Origin: Bremia lactucae
Taxonomy: Eukaryota > Oomycota > Peronosporomycetes > Peronosporales > Peronosporaceae
Assembly (NCBI RefSeq): GCF_004359215.1
Contig: NC_090610.1
Coordinates: 4,370,115-4,434,114 of the forward strand
DNA: 64,000 nt
Direction of reading: 5' to 3'
In this document: piece by piece, positions 33,801 to 46,001 of the stretch
Layout: each line of letters begins with the position of its first letter
Position numbering within the stretch: the stretch's first letter is position 1
Program-made: the position numbers and the translations under genes
The notes under the pieces: generated by a model
Seen by the model: only the letters and a program-made list of their open reading frames with translations
Told to the model about the DNA's origin: nothing
Databases searched by the model: none

Positions 33801-34778
33801 GCGTAGTGTCTTAATTTTTGACAGCGATTGCATTTCTGCAATCGCTTGTTGTTCGTAAAGCGAGGTTTCTTGCTTTCGACATAAGAGAGGTCCATAGGTT
33901 CTGCACCTCCCAGTTTGTGTCGTCTTGGAGGACGATATGATGACGAACTAGCTTGAGCCTGTCTCAAGCTAAAGTCCTTCTGTTTCGCAACGAATTTTGC
34001 TTTTTAAGCATATCCAGTTTCAAGCGGAACAGGTGGGACTTTACCGGACCATCCGTAAGACCTTGCATGAACACCGTAATTAATGTGTGTTCATGAACTG
34101 GGTTATCTGTTATACAACTCGCTAAAAGTCGTATGTGCTGGGCATATGCGTGAACATCACACTTGCCTTGCTTGAGTTTCAGAAGCTCTGAACGAGCTCT
34201 GAACTCAGCTTTAGGCCGTTCAAACGTCTGTTTGAGCCGGGTTTTAAAAGCCTCTAGCGACACAAAGACGTATGGTTCGCGCAACTTAAGGCCCAATGCC
34301 CAAGTTTTGGCACGACCTGCCAAATTTTTGATTGAGCGAATGCGACTTGGATTTGCTCGTCGACGATGTGACGTGCCCTTGTGGCATCGTCCAACTCGAC
34401 AAACCATCTCAAGATGGAGTCTTCTTCGACTCCCCTATACTTAGAGATGTCAATCTTTAAAGTTTCGGCACGACGCGTTTGCGTCATCCCAGGTACAGGG
34501 GTCTGTACCTGTTGTAACCTCAACAGTTCTGCCTGTTGAGAGCCTTGCTGATTCAGCAAGGCAACTTTTTCCTTCATCTCGTCAAGTTCATGTTGAATAA
34601 ACTTGGCGATGGCTGAATGAAGGGCATCTCTGTCCAAATTGGACAGCATTGCCAAGATTGCATCGTTTCCTACGGTCGAACTCATTCGTTCGACCGCACT
34701 CCTTTCTATATCACTTAGAAAGGAGTAGCTTACACGGGAAACGTGATGCGTATTCCCACTATCATCTAACATGTCCAT
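30172..34778 (-). pseudogene. Gypsy gag-pol of copy B
   Basis: From the 5' side: gag (33964-34778; ISKYRGVEEDSILRWFVELD, AGRAKTWALGLKL) with coiled N-terminus, CCHC knuckle CNRCQKLRHYAHEC (33638-33967), protease start LFDCGAS before an N gap (32841-33473), reverse transcriptase (31950-32580; HSSPTFYVLKATGGWRIVHA, FSSMDLMDGFYQI, MPQGLSYAPAIFNRC, catalytic SFFDDIFVHS). LLGCI is then joined directly to the integrase linker DTPRVVVPTHT, so the RT end and RNase H are deleted. Integrase core (31266-31725), SH3-like part and chromodomain (SYLVRWRGYPPSQDSWEP, 30172-30447) follow. There are several frameshifts plus an in-frame TAG at 30448. Inactive. Confidence 0.88.
32841..33473. other. assembly gap (633 Ns)
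   Basis: Covers most of the protease and the protease-RT spacer of copy B. Confidence 0.95.
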
Positions 34779-34815
34779 GTTAGATGTGGAAAATGTGCTC
34801 CTTGGACGGACTACA

Positions 34816-35270
34816 AAGTGCGGGGCACTACGACTTTTGCTGCTTTAGTACAAGTCCACTTCGTACTGCTTCAGTTGCGAGTGGTGCCTTATGTTATTTC
34901 ACGTACACTAGTACGTGCAGAGGAAGACTTCTCTTTAAGGTAAGTACTAGCTTAAAGAGGGTAAAATGAAAACTGTATTAATATAGTTAAGTATCTCTCT
35001 TTCTATCTTGTAAATGCTAACTTAATTATGATCTAACGCTAAACATGCAATTGATTTCTTATCTTATCTTATCTGTATCTCTCTTTGTTTATCTCTACAG
35101 CTGATTAGTCTGCGGAATAAATAGAAATAATGGTCTATACCTATTTATGGATAAGAACTCTGAACATTGCTATTTAAAGTAATATCCTCCAAATATTATC
35201 TTCCTTTTAAATAATATATTAATTAGCAACCTTTAAGTATTAATTTCATGTAACGATACATTCCATTGCA
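34816..35270 (-). repeat. 5' LTR of Gypsy copy B
   Basis: Matches the left LTR over most of its length. Its element-facing end is altered (CGGGGCACTACG preceded by AAGTG instead of TGTAA) and its outer end reads TTCCATTGCA. The outer edge is fixed by the TSD GTGCC. Confidence 0.8.
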
Positions 35271-35559
35271 GTGCCTCCTTGCGCACCGCACAATCGTGTC
35301 TTATAACGATTGGCGAGGTTGATTTAGACTTAAATCAACCAATCAATAGAGCTAATGTCTTATTGAATCAATATTACCCAATTTGGTGTAATGCAACTAT
35401 CGAAGTCAAATATGATAAAGATAGTATTTTGGAACTATTGCAGTCAAAATTAATAAAGACAATAATATTTGTACTTCTATATTTATTTCCTCTCATAAAA
35501 AAATATCTATTATCCCTTTAATAGGAAATAATCCTTATGTAACGGGACACCCCTTTACG
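35271..35559 (+). repeat. right part of the split third-type LTR
   Basis: Continues the LTR begun at 27946. It runs from CTTGCGCACCGCACAATCG to GTAACGGGACACCCCTTTACG. Confidence 0.75.
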
Positions 35560-35985
35560 CCCCCCCCACATCGCGCACCTTCTCACTGTTATCAGTGCAG
35601 ATTGGCTGGTATTGAAGCAGTACAAGCGAAAGGAGCCCCGTTACAAAGCTCGCTTTTTTCTAACTATTACTCCATTATAATCGAGAGCTATCGCAGTGCG
35701 CAAAAGATCTAAGTAGGTTGATAGCCAATACGAAGAGTAGAAAATAATTCAATCTCGCTTAAACATCCCTAGCCAACATTTTTCACTGTAGTGACTGATG
35801 TAGGGTGATAGGAAATACTATTATGTCATTCTCTGGAACTTTGCATTATTGTTTTTAATTAACCTGCCGCAAAGCTAGCAGCTGCACGAATCAGTGCAGC
35901 TGTTGGTAATGCAAATGTTTCAGCAGAAACTATTGCATCTACTGTGGGGAATGCGTCACCGACCTCCAACGGACGTGGCTAGAAT
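35560..35985. other. LTR remnant and 5' part of aORF copy C
   Basis: 35581-35645 (CACTGTTATCAGTGCAG...GGAGCCCCGTTACA) resembles LTR ends found elsewhere, such as 57042-57101. From about 35880 an Ala-rich reading (LAAARISAAVGNANV) leads in frame, with one TAG, into the aORF at 35986. Confidence 0.45.
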
Positions 35986-37575
35986 ATGTCATACGTTGAG
36001 GCCGTTGCAGGTGACGATGACAAGACACCTGCTGCACCACTTATAGTTGACTGGTCCATGTCACCGGAATCGCTCGACTCAGTGGCCACTGTAAAGGCCG
36101 CCGGACCACCCGGGGTCGATCCTGTCAGACCTTTGGGTTCTTACGTGACAGACAAAGAGGTGATGACGAGATTGTTCGACTCTTCGGACCTCTTTGTTGG
36201 GGAGTCATCTGATGATGACTCCAAGTTGACGATCACTCTGGTGACGTTAGTATGCATCCTCAGGATTTCAGTGATTGTGAAGAGAAGAGTGCTACTGGTG
36301 GGTGCTACTTTGCATCACCAGGAAAGAGTGATTCCAGGGATCGCTCCAAGGGCCAGTAAACGTTAACATTAACATAAGCCAAGAGGAAAGGGACCGCAAT
36401 ACGTTGCGGTTCGCTCCTGAAAAGAGGCCTTGGTTGCTTTCTAAGGGCAATGTAATTCGTTGGTCTGGTATGACCAACGATCGGAATCATATTCCGTTAT
36501 TCGACTCATCCACGCTTCAAAAGCCTGGTGGGGATAAATTGGAATTCTTCATCGACGTATTTTTCGGCATCAGTGGTACATTTGGAAGCGGACAAATGAT
36601 GTCAAACCTTTGTTCCAAGCTTGGCCAGCCTTTGTACAGAATCTGCAAAGCATAGGCCATGAGGTCTGGCTTGACAAGCTAAATGCTTTCCGTCAACGAT
36701 TCGGGAAACAGACCGTAGTCGGTGCACACTATAAGCTGCACCGTTTGTCTAGAGAGGGAGGGAGACCTTCCCTCTCATGGGGAATCTCATGTCCATGCAT
36801 TTTAAGGGTGCAGATCATGCCCCTAAGGAAGCATATTTCCTTAAAGATTCTCACTGGAGTATGCTTATATCTTACGAGATGCGTAAAGAGACTGAGATCC
36901 TTCAATCCTTTTCGAGCGGGGGGAGCGCTCATTCCCCGACGGACCTTCTGTCGAGGAGGATGGGTCTCGTCGTACTGCAAGACGAGACTCGGTGCGTCCA
37001 ACATCATTTGGGATTGAGGTTCCCAACTATCATGCGAGGATGGATACCCTCGTCAGCTAACCTGATAACTCGTTCGATTCCCCTACCTCACGGCGGTTGG
37101 AGAGGCGCTCAACGAGAAATGCTTCTCACCGCTCGAATCCGTCAATGGATGTACAGAGAGACGAAAAATCGGGGTTGCCTCGTTTTGAAGAGCCCGAATT
37201 AAAATCGTGACTTGGATTACACCCTTCACTATTTGAGGGAGGACATTGATCACGAGTGATCCCGTCGCCGCGAATTAGCGGTGACGGTTGATTACGTTTG
37301 TCGTGACCAGTCGATAAATTGCGCGCAGGTTGCGACTGATTAACTGGCGAACGAAAGGACACACACACCAGTCCTTTAAAACGAGCTGGTGACAGCTTGT
37401 CAGAAGATCTCTTCCCTGGAGGAAAGATGATTCATGAGTATCAGACTCTGTCCCGAGACCATAAGGATTTGGCTCGGAACCATCAGGCTTTGGCGTATAT
37501 TCTAGACCGTTTCGGTGTATCCGGAATCGGAAGAAGCCTCGTGCTGATGGTAGGGGCGGAGACACCCAACATTAA
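35986..37575 (+). pseudogene. antisense ORF (aORF) of Gypsy copy C, divergent subfamily
   Basis: Same position and order as in copies A and B but clearly diverged. An acidic Ser-rich region (LFDSSDLFVGESSDDDSK) leads to KRPWLLSKGNVIRWSGM. After a frameshift come LFQAWPAFVQNLQSIGHEVW, GAHYKLHRLSREGGRPSLSW and CPC. A coiled-coil-like stretch is EYQTLSRDHKDLARNHQALA, and the basic tail RNRKKPRADGRGGDTQH ends at TAA 37573. Blocks IGHE-WL and KLHRLSRE-G-P-L-W are shared with copy A. Conservation between subfamilies suggests the protein was once under selection. Several indels break it now. Confidence 0.6.
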
Positions 37576-38752
37576 AACGTAGGATGCGTACGCATACTAC
37601 AATGCAGATCGATCGTGTACGCATTGCCTTGGCGATTTAGTACACGAAACGGGCCGATGTACCTGGGCAGGAATTTAATGTTGCCCGCATTCGTCACTTC
37701 ATGTTTTGGTTGGTTTACCGTAGACAGTAGGACTATGTCATTTACATCATATGAAAGCGCATTTGCTCTTTCATTTTTGTCCGAGTTCCGTTTCTGTCGG
37801 TCCTCCACATCAGCGATAGAATCCTGTACGAAATGGACCGCTGCTTCTTTAATGAACAGAAATTCACCTGCTGACTCGGTTTTATACCTGTTCACACTGG
37901 GACCGGTTAGTACTGCGGAGATATCAATATCCTCATTATCAAGAGTATCATCGTTCTCATTAATAATATTATTTTAATGCGGAGTGTTTTAGCATCGTAT
38001 CAAAGTCAGTAATAGCATTATGGTATTGACTAAGTTTGTCCACTTTAATGTTTATTAATTCAACATTGGTATCTTTCGCATTGACCTTAGGGCTAATGCG
38101 TGATGAGCAAGAGTTAGAAGGTTTTTTGCTCGAGCAAGCCCCCATGAATAAGAGTTACTCTCAAGGTGGGTATACGTGAATGGCTTACGCTATTCACGTA
38201 AAATGGTGTATGCTTTGTAGAAGCATGCACTGAATTGCTAATGGCAAATTCTACCATTGGTAAGAATTCGCTCCAACTCTTAAGAGAGTGGACGTGTCCG
38301 CGAAGTATCTCTTCGAGGATACGGTTTGCGCGCTCCATCTGGCCATCTGTTTCAGATTGATCAGATTTTGACATTTTAATCTGTGTTCCAAGTGATTTTA
38401 ACACAGTTGCCAAAATTCTGCCGTCAATGTAGGGTCGTAATGGAGCACGGGAGAAGCACTGGGCTTCACCCGTTGATGAACTCATACTGGCGTGCCTAGT
38501 AGAGCCGCGACTTATCGTGAGATAGGACTTCTCACGTCCACGATGACCACTTATTGGTGCATCGTGACGCTCATACATGATGCGTAAACGCAAATCATTA
38601 TGGGTGGGGATGACGACACGAGGTGTGTCGCCAGCAAAGGTTGTATAATACAGTGAAACATTGCGTGTGGTGTATCGATCTATTGAGGATCGATACAATT
38701 TCGACAATTCTTTTAAGGATTGTTGGGATGGATTATTAAGGCAATTTATCAA
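36729..38752 (-). pseudogene. Gypsy pol, 3' part of copy C
   Basis: Minus-strand fragments: end of RNase H and integrase HHCC linker (YRSSIDRYTTRN, IMYERHDAPISGHRGREK near 38520-38640), then a jump straight to the late integrase core (KSDQSETDGQMERANRILEE near 38330). This means the early core with its first catalytic Asp is deleted. The SH3-like part is IKFLPRYIGPFRVLNRQGNA (37572-37700). The chromodomain trace near 36970 ends QYDETHPPRQKV. It is antisense to the aORF over its 3' part. Inactive. Confidence 0.75.
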
Positions 38753-38834
38753 CCCTTAAAAGTACCTTGTCTTCCTGATAAGCTCTTCTAACGTCGTCAA
38801 GTAATGTTGACGACGGAACACTTATTGTTGCAAC

Positions 38835-39112
38835 AGTAGGCGGGTGCTACGATAGCAACCACGCTCTACTTTAACACACACCTTCAGGAGCAGTGAAGAA
38901 GCGGTTTGAATGTCTTCTCTCACGTGCAGTGAGGTAGTTGGCGGGTGCCTAAGCGACCTCACCCAACGAGCTTAGTACCTTAATACAAGTGCCCTCACGG
39001 AAGCGGTAGTCCGGCTTCACGTGCGCACTTGGTACCTAGGAAGCAGTGTTAAAACTGATGTATATTTAATTATATTAAATATAAATACTTTTAACCAATC
39101 AATAGATTCAGG
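38835..39112 (-). repeat. truncated family-2 LTR, reverse orientation
   Basis: GTAGGCGGGTGCTACG through TTTTAACCAATCAATAGATTC matches the first half of the LTR at 46002-46553. It stops abruptly where gag of copy D begins in the opposite orientation. Confidence 0.75.
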
Positions 39113-42100
39113 CGCGCTTCTTTGGAGCGCGACAGGCGAAGCGATCTCTGCAAGAGTATGTGCAAAAGATGCGCTCGCTGTCGGCGTCCATCACCGTAGA
39201 TCCGATTTCGGAGCACATTAAGGTGCCCACGTTAATGAACGGACTACGGCATGGCCCATCGTGACAGCCCCTTTCAGAAAGGTGCCGTCGGCGATGAAAG
39301 AAACAATCCAAATTGCCTTGGTTGAAGAACCAACTTACAACAGTGCCTCGGCGACAGCTTGGTATAAGCCTTCGGCCGAGAGGTCAGATGCAACTCCCAT
39401 GAAGTTGGGCAACGCAGACGTTGTCTATTATAAATGCGGCAAGCGCGGCCATGAGATGGCTCGCTGCTATACCAGGGTCCCTGCTGGGGCAAAAATGCCT
39501 AGCAAGAGGACTCCCTTCCCAAAGGGCGATGGCAAGAACCAGCGTGCGAGACGCATGAGTTCTGCATCGACCGCTGAGGGGTCGAGAAATGCAGGAGCGC
39601 AGTAGGAGCGAGATGGCCTGCTGACGCGGACTCGGAAGCTACCCCTTAGTTCAGAGTTGTGGAACAAATCGGTAGCATAGTCCCTGAGGTCTCAAAATTT
39701 CGGACCTCAACCCTGGTGGTCTATAGCGCTCAAGTACGAGGCTATGACCAGGTGATGAACCCCTAGTGGATTCGGGTGCATCACATTTTTCTTGTAAAAC
39801 TCGCGGCTTAAAAAAAGAGACCGGCGACGTTTGAGTTGTTTTGCGAGGATGGCAAGCGAGAAGAGGCGACCGTTCGTTTAGCGCATGACGCGCTCGTTAA
39901 GTCTGAGGGAGTTCAGGTAGAACTCGCCTTCAGATCTAGTGACTTCTTTTGTAAAGAGAAGTTCACAGTGCAGGGTATGGAGAGTCCGTATGACCTATAC
40001 CTAGGCATGACATGGTTGGCAAAACACCAACCATGGATAGACTGGCGTACCCGCACAGTTGTGAGCTCTACGCAGGACGCCGGAAAGGATGTGTTCCTGC
40101 GAGAGGCGTATAAAACTGATGCCGTGTCGAGCACAGTTGAGTGTGCGTTGACGGGATGTCAAACGTCATCAATTCATACCCAGCTCGTGGAGTCTGGGGT
40201 AGTGAAAGGGCAATGACAAGTTATCATGTGTCCCATAGGCCTGCACAGAGCCAAAAGCCTGTGGCTGTAGACGGCGTGATGACAGGAAATCAAGCGTCGC
40301 ATGAACCGGCTCAGTGCCTAGAGCCTGGTGCGGTTGGAAGGGATGCGTTAGCCAGGAGTGCAACGACATCCGCTTGCCAGTCAAAGGTCGTGGTGACTCG
40401 GAGAACGAGTACCCGACAAATATGGACAATCAAAGGCGCGTCGAAACGAGTGACCTTTGGATCGGTCCCAATTAAAGAAGACGGGCCGTCGAAGACGAAA
40501 AAGCGGAGGCATCCTCTGTTAAAATGCTCCCGCACGTCTTGAAATCTGCCGAGGAGATAGTAAATCTCCCGGAGATGTCTTGGAATCTGTACCTTGCCGA
40601 ATTAAAGGAAGAAAAGGTCAACGAAGTAGTCGCACTAGTTCCGCAAGAGAACTTGGCTCGTCCACAATGGACGAGAGCGTCCTAGAAGCGGACAAAAGAA
40701 ACGATTCACTGCTCGAGACTGGGATGCCTTGAGAGACAGTCCGTTCTCTGAGATTCTGTGAGAACATCGCGATGTGTTCCCAGAAGAAGTGCTAATCCGC
40801 CTAATAGCAGATAGGGGCATCGGGCACGAGATAGACCTCGGACCTGGCATGTTACCAGGCAATAGCCGTTGCCAAAAGGACAAGTCGACTATATCGATGA
40901 ATTCTTCGCCAAGCGAGCCAAGGCGGGACATGTGCGTGACAGCAAATCGCCTCACTGCAGCCCGACCTTTTGTGTGCGTAAAGCCAAAGGTGGATGGCGC
41001 GTGTTCATGCTTACAATAAGCTGATCACGCCGACCATACCGGCGCAAACGCCAATTCCGCGTAAAGATGTCTTGTAACTCCATGGAAAAGTCAAATATCT
41101 TTCCGCGTTAGACTTAAAGGATGGCTACTATCAGGGTACTCAAGAGAGAGTCCAATCTAGCCAAAACAGCTGTAAGCACCCCAAGCGGTATGCCTTAGGA
41201 GTGGCTTGCGATGCCCCAAGGTTTGAAAAACGCACCAGCAATATTCAACCGGGTGGTTGCTCACGTGATGTGTCAGCACCGTGCCTACGCACCCCATTAC
41301 TGTGACGATGTACTCGTTCGTATTGGGCCGAGGACGGGCCAAGCGAAATGGATTCGCACAAGCGTCATTAAGACGCTGTATTGCAGACTCTGGAGGACGC
41401 TCAACTGTACGTCAACTTGCAAAAGTGCGTTATAGGGGTCCCAATATACCTGTGCTGGGCTGCATCGTAGGTACACATGGTGTACGAGCAGACCCAGACA
41501 AGGTAAAATCGGTAAAGGAATGGCCAGTCCCACGACACGTGAACGATTTGCGCCAATTCTTAGGGCTGTATAATTTCTTGCATAAGTACAGCAAGAATTA
41601 AGCAGAGCGTTCTAAGCCCTTCCCTGACCTCCTTAAAAAAATGCAGAATGGTTTGGTCGAAGGAACGAGTATGCGTTCACATCAGTGAAGCAATCTCTTG
41701 TAGAGGCATCGGTCTTGGCATTGCCAGACGCGGATGAGCCCTTTAGCGTCGTCTGAGATGCAAGCAATTTTGCATTTGGCAGCGCGCTCATGCAGAAGGA
41801 TGACGACAGCATTGACCGTGTCATCTCTTATCAGTCCCGGTTTTTAAAAGCCGCGGAACTGAATTACCCCGTGCATGACAAAGAGCTACTTTCAATAAAG
41901 TATGTTCTTGTAGAGTTTCGAGTGCGCCTATTGGGCACCGAACCATTTGTGGTTTTTACGGATCACTCAGTATTGAGGACCGCAATAAACTCACCGCTCC
42001 TCTTGCCTAGAATGGTACGCACTATAAAAACTTTTCTGGTGTCTTATCTCGAACTCTGGTCTGCGCGATAAAGCGTCATCCAAGACATTCGCCGGCACAT

Positions 42101-43374
42101 TTTCAAACTAAAAAAAAATCAGAAAAGAATGTTAGCCATCTAAAGCACAATTTCAGCCGTCGACGTTGACAGCCATGAATTCATACCACGTTATGAGCTC
42201 ATTGGTTTTGAGATAAAGGAGAGCTACAGTCAGGACGACCATTATCGCCTGCTGTTGGATTACTTTGGTGGGCGAAAGGTTTCCCTTCCGTCGCACATGA
42301 AGGCTAAGCTAAGTCGATTTAGCTACAGCAATGGCCTGTTATAGCATCAGCTGTCACCTTGTGATCCCTTATGAATCCATTTTCTCATGACACAGATCCC
42401 AAGTTGAAGATACTTCACGAGCTACATGATGCACTATCGACTCTGCATCTTGGCCATATCAAGACATTCCTTCGAGTGTGAGATATATCTTGGTGGCCAC
42501 ACGCGTGAAGTCCAGCCTGACCGACTTCTAACAATCCGTAAGAACCGGCAGCGGCTTTAATGGCGCGCCGCCGGACGGTGCGGGCTTAATGCGCTGACAC
42601 TGTTCGCAGGAGCGAATATAGTTGACCTCCAATCGATATTCGCTCCTGCGAACAGTGTGCTGACACTTGGAGGCCAACTATATTCGCCCCTGAATCGATA
42701 TTCGCTCCTGCGAACAATGTGCTGACACTTGGATGCCAACTATATTCGCTCCTGCGAACTGTGTCAGCGCATTGAGCCTGCACCGTCCAGCGGCGCGCCA
42801 TTAAAGCCGCTGCCGATTCTTATGGATTGCTAGAAGTCGGTCAGTCTGAACCTAATGCTTGGCATGCCGGCAGACAGCAAGGGTGACCGCAAGGGTCGGA
42901 CGGTGATCGTCATCTATGTAGACAAACTGAGAAAAATGGTGGAGTCACAGCAAGAATGCATGTGCTCCGAAACGATAACGATGTTTCATTATTGACATCT
43001 ACGTCCTATGACCGACCTCTCGATGGTGTCATAGGCGATTTCAAGGCTTAAAGCGTGAGCGAGGCTCAACGCTTTGTGGATGAGTGATTGGCCGTCACAT
43101 GACAAGTTCGTGACGCGATGGTAAGCGCACAGGACAAGCAAAACATATATGCGAACCGAAATGGTCGCAAAACAATGAACGCTTTAGAGTGGGTGAAAGT
43201 ACTACAAAGTACTGTTATCCTACCTGAAATGCAATTTCTCAACTACCTGGAGGTGCTACGAAGTTGTTGCCGCGTTTCATTGGGCCCTTTACGGTGGTCG
43301 AAGAGGTTGGAGACCTAAATTATAGGCTCACCCTTCCCCCGTAAATGAAGACCTACCCCATATTTTACGTGTGG
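39113..43374 (+). pseudogene. Gypsy family 2 gag-pol, copy D
   Basis: Decayed but ordered: gag C-part (RSLQEYVQKMRSLSASITVD), zinc knuckle CGKRGHEMARC (39436), protease with LVDSGASHFS (39766) and SPYDLYLGMTWLAKHQPWID, pre-RT, RT (40774-41601: KSPHCSPTFCVRKAKGGWRV, LSALDLKDGYYQ, MPQGLKNAPAIFNRVVAHVM, catalytic HYCDDVLV, GVRADPDKVKSVKEWP), RNase H (41790-42071, SYQSRFLKAAELNYPVHDKE). The integrase is wrecked: the zinc-finger area is replaced by an inverted and tandem repeat at 42545-42830, and the core is missing. Late integrase sequence (SAQDKQNIYANRNGRK) leads directly to the LTR, so the antisense ORF region of copy E is absent here. Many stops and frameshifts. Confidence 0.85.
42545..42830. 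repeat. inverted duplication with inner tandem repeats
   Basis: Outer arms (about 95 bp, starting CGGCAGCGGCTTTAATGGCG at 42548) are inverted copies of the integrase linker sequence. Between them a unit with ATTCGCTCCTGCGAACA and GTGCTGACACTTGGA is repeated in tandem about every 70 bp. The same region is a single, normal copy in element E (49255-49330). Confidence 0.85.
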
Positions 43375-43888
43375 TGTAACGGACTAAAGTTGCCCTGATG
43401 GTACACAAACCCATAAAGTACACTTTGTGTTCTTAACGGGATGGTCAATCACTTCATGTAAAATAATTAAACCTGCCAGTTGGGTGTGGTGCACGAAGTA
43501 ACCCACCCCTGTGTATGAGATGCACATAGGTGCATTCACGTTGGAAGGGATGACGGCTAGCGACATCCGTAAGCCAAGGTATTCAGATAATACGCTTGCT
43601 ACGTAGGGGTGCACATCTATAGAGATGGCTTCATTGATTGGTCAAAAGTATTTATGTTTAATTTGACAAATATTTATCAGTCTCGAAACTACTTCCTAGT
43701 TAACAAGTGCGCACTTGAAGCCGGATAACCGCTTTCGTGACGACACTTGTACTAAGGTACTTCGTTTGTCGAGTGAGGTCGTTTAGGCTCCCACCAAATA
43801 CCTCACTGCGCGTGAGAGAAGACGGCCGAACCGCTACCTCACATTGACAAAAAGTGTGTGTTGAAGTAGAGCGTAGCGCCCGCCTACA
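43375..43888 (+). repeat. 3' LTR of Gypsy copy D
   Basis: 514 bp, TGTAACGGAC to GCCCGCCTACA. Same family as 15647, 46002, 56086 and 61688. It follows directly on the pol end. Confidence 0.85.
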
Positions 43889-44274
43889 TAAGTAGTCTTA
43901 GCTACCAAAGGATAGTTCTAAGGCTTTGAAATAGAGAAAAAGAAAGACTGTATTAATATATTAAGTTCATACGTAACGATCGTCTATCAACTACTGACTT
44001 TATCATATTAAATAACTATCTATGGCGCCTACTTGCGCACCGCACAATCGTGTCTTGTAACGATTGCCGGGGTTAATTTAAACTTAAATCAGCCTATCAA
44101 TAGAGCTTATGTCTTATTGCGTCAATATTATCAAATTTGGTAATATTGGTATAGTTGGGTCAAAATTAATAAAGATAATAATATGTACTTCTTTACGTAT
44201 TTCCTCTCATAGGAATAAATATTTTTTATTCCTCTCGTAGGAGATAATTCTATGTAAAGAGACACCCCGTTACA
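43889..44274 (+). repeat. third-type LTR, right part
   Basis: Runs from TAAGTAGTCTTAGC to GACACCCCGTTACA. It contains the GGCGCCTACTTGCGCACCGC marker used to recognise the copies at 20635, 35271 and (reverse) 56802. The left end is missing at the junction with copy D. Confidence 0.75.
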
Positions 44275-44690
44275 TTCTACTAGATTTTCTTTCCAACTAA
44301 AAGGTTATAAGCCCAATTATTTACACTGTTGATGCAGACGAAATCGGCAAGACGGAATGTACCAAGACTGATCACGAAAGGGTCAGTGATAAAAAGTGAG
44401 GTAATGGGGCATATTCTTGAGCCAAAGCATACACAGGATAGGCTGCTAAAACATTTACAATGCTCACGATATGCATTGATCGTATGGAGGCGTCGCAAGA
44501 GCGACAGGACGAGAAGAAGCAAAAAGCCCGAGAGGCCAGTGCATTAGGATCGATCATTGAGTAAGCGAGGGGGATGAGCAGGGAGACGTTGGATTTAACA
44601 AGGGCGTCTCCCCAAGCGTCGACGGCTACCTACTTTGGAGCCAGCAAGTTCATTTTCTTCCCTTCAGCCAAAGTAAAATTTAACAAGGTG
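44275..44690. other. no complete gene; small host-like reading
   Basis: A short plus-strand reading IDRMEASQERQDEKKQKARE ending LGSIIE and a stop near 44570 looks coding, but no partner exon was found. Otherwise nothing recognisable. Confidence 0.3.
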
Positions 44691-46001
44691 GGTATGCGTG
44701 GATGGCGTAAGCCATTCGCATAGAACAATGTACGCTTTGCTAAAGCAATGAGTTTTTAATGCCAAATTCTACCGTTGTCAAGACCTTACTCCAACCTCTA
44801 AACAAGTGAACATATCCCGAAGAGATACTTCGAGGACAGAATTTTCACGTTCCGTCTGACTATCGGAATCAAGATGGTCAGAAGTTGACATTTCAAACGA
44901 GTTCCAAGTGATTTGCGCACGTATTGCCAAAACTCCGCCGTGAACAGGGGATCTCAATCTAAACCAGTTCACGGGGTACAGCCCCGGGTCATCCGCAGGC
45001 CTTCTGCACATCCGACTCACCATGTGCATCTGTTGCATGTTGCTTGTCACTCACAACAGACGACTAAATGTCTGTAATTTTAATTTTTAGCAGCTGCACA
45101 TACTCATAACTATGATTGAGAAAAAGGGATGTGAAGTGTAACAGCTCTATTAATTTATTGATATTGAAGTCTTTATTCAAACTCGTCAATCGGTGCTAGC
45201 CGCGCTTATGGGCAGTGACCAATTAGTCACTTTATATAGTTTATAATTAATATATTAAGTCAGGATACTATTGCATTTGTGTATCAAACGATGATCGATA
45301 CAGTTTCAACAATCTCTTGAGGAATTGTTGTGGATGATTTGTGATGTGAAACTTCAAACCTTTATGAGCCTTGTCTTCTATACTCTTGACGTCGCCCTGT
45401 AAGTTTGAAGACGGAACAATTAACATAAGTGTCGCATAAGTCGGCTCAACCAGGTGGGTCGGTATAATTAAGGCTGGCGCAAAAGCGCATCAGCGACGAC
45501 ATTAAGTCGTCCTGGTTTGTATCCACGAAGAAGTTATACTCCGCGAAGTAAGAACAGCACCTCGCCATTCTTTGCGAGAGATAAGAACTGAATATGGCCG
45601 TGCGTAATAACGCATAGTTTGTGTAAAAGACCGGTCGACCTCCTAAAGATGGACTTAAAAATTTGGCCAGGGCATACTTTACGGCAAGGGCAATTACGCT
45701 CTAATGGTTGCAGCCGACGCGACTGATACCAGACGACGCGCTCTAAGACGTCTGTGCCATTTTGAATTAAGGCACAGCCGATTGCAAAATCGCTGACCAC
45801 ATGAAATAGTCTGTTTTGGTCCGCAATAATAACCAACACATTTCTTTTTATAATTTACTTTCATTTTGGCATAATTGCGCAGGTAATGCGTCGCTAGCCC
45901 GGGCTACTTTCGAAGCCTCTTGACATCGACTGGCACAGTCAGTCGGTGATAGCCTTGACATTTTCTGGATCAAAGCGTAAGTCGTGTTCACCCACGATGC
46001 A
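44691..46001 (-). pseudogene. Gypsy fragment F, RNase H and integrase part
   Basis: Minus-strand remnants: end of RT (CIVGEHDLRFDPENVKAI near 45950-46001), RNase H (45534-45839; FAIGCALIQNGTDVLERVVW, YQSRRLQPLERNCP), integrase (44778-45050; MSTSDHLDSDSQTE). The RT reading continues across the TSD to 56471, showing that element E landed inside F. Related to family 1. Confidence 0.75.

Larger units (their letters stand above)
28214..35270 (-). mobile_element. Gypsy family 1 element, copy B, with both LTRs and TSD
   Basis: A 7.06 kb element (including 1155 Ns) transcribed right to left. It is flanked by a perfect 5 bp duplication GTGCC (28209-28213 and 35271-35275) and inserted in an older LTR. 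Order from its 5' end: LTR, gag, zinc knuckle, protease start (gap), reverse transcriptase, integrase linker and core, SH3-like segment, chromodomain. Then an antisense gene faces it, followed by a polypurine tract and the 3' LTR. RNase H is missing. Confidence 0.9.

Noticed and set aside
42557..42801. Minus-strand frames with repeated peptide units, resembling a repeat protein.
   Set aside because: They are translations of the inverted/tandem DNA repeat derived from integrase sequence.
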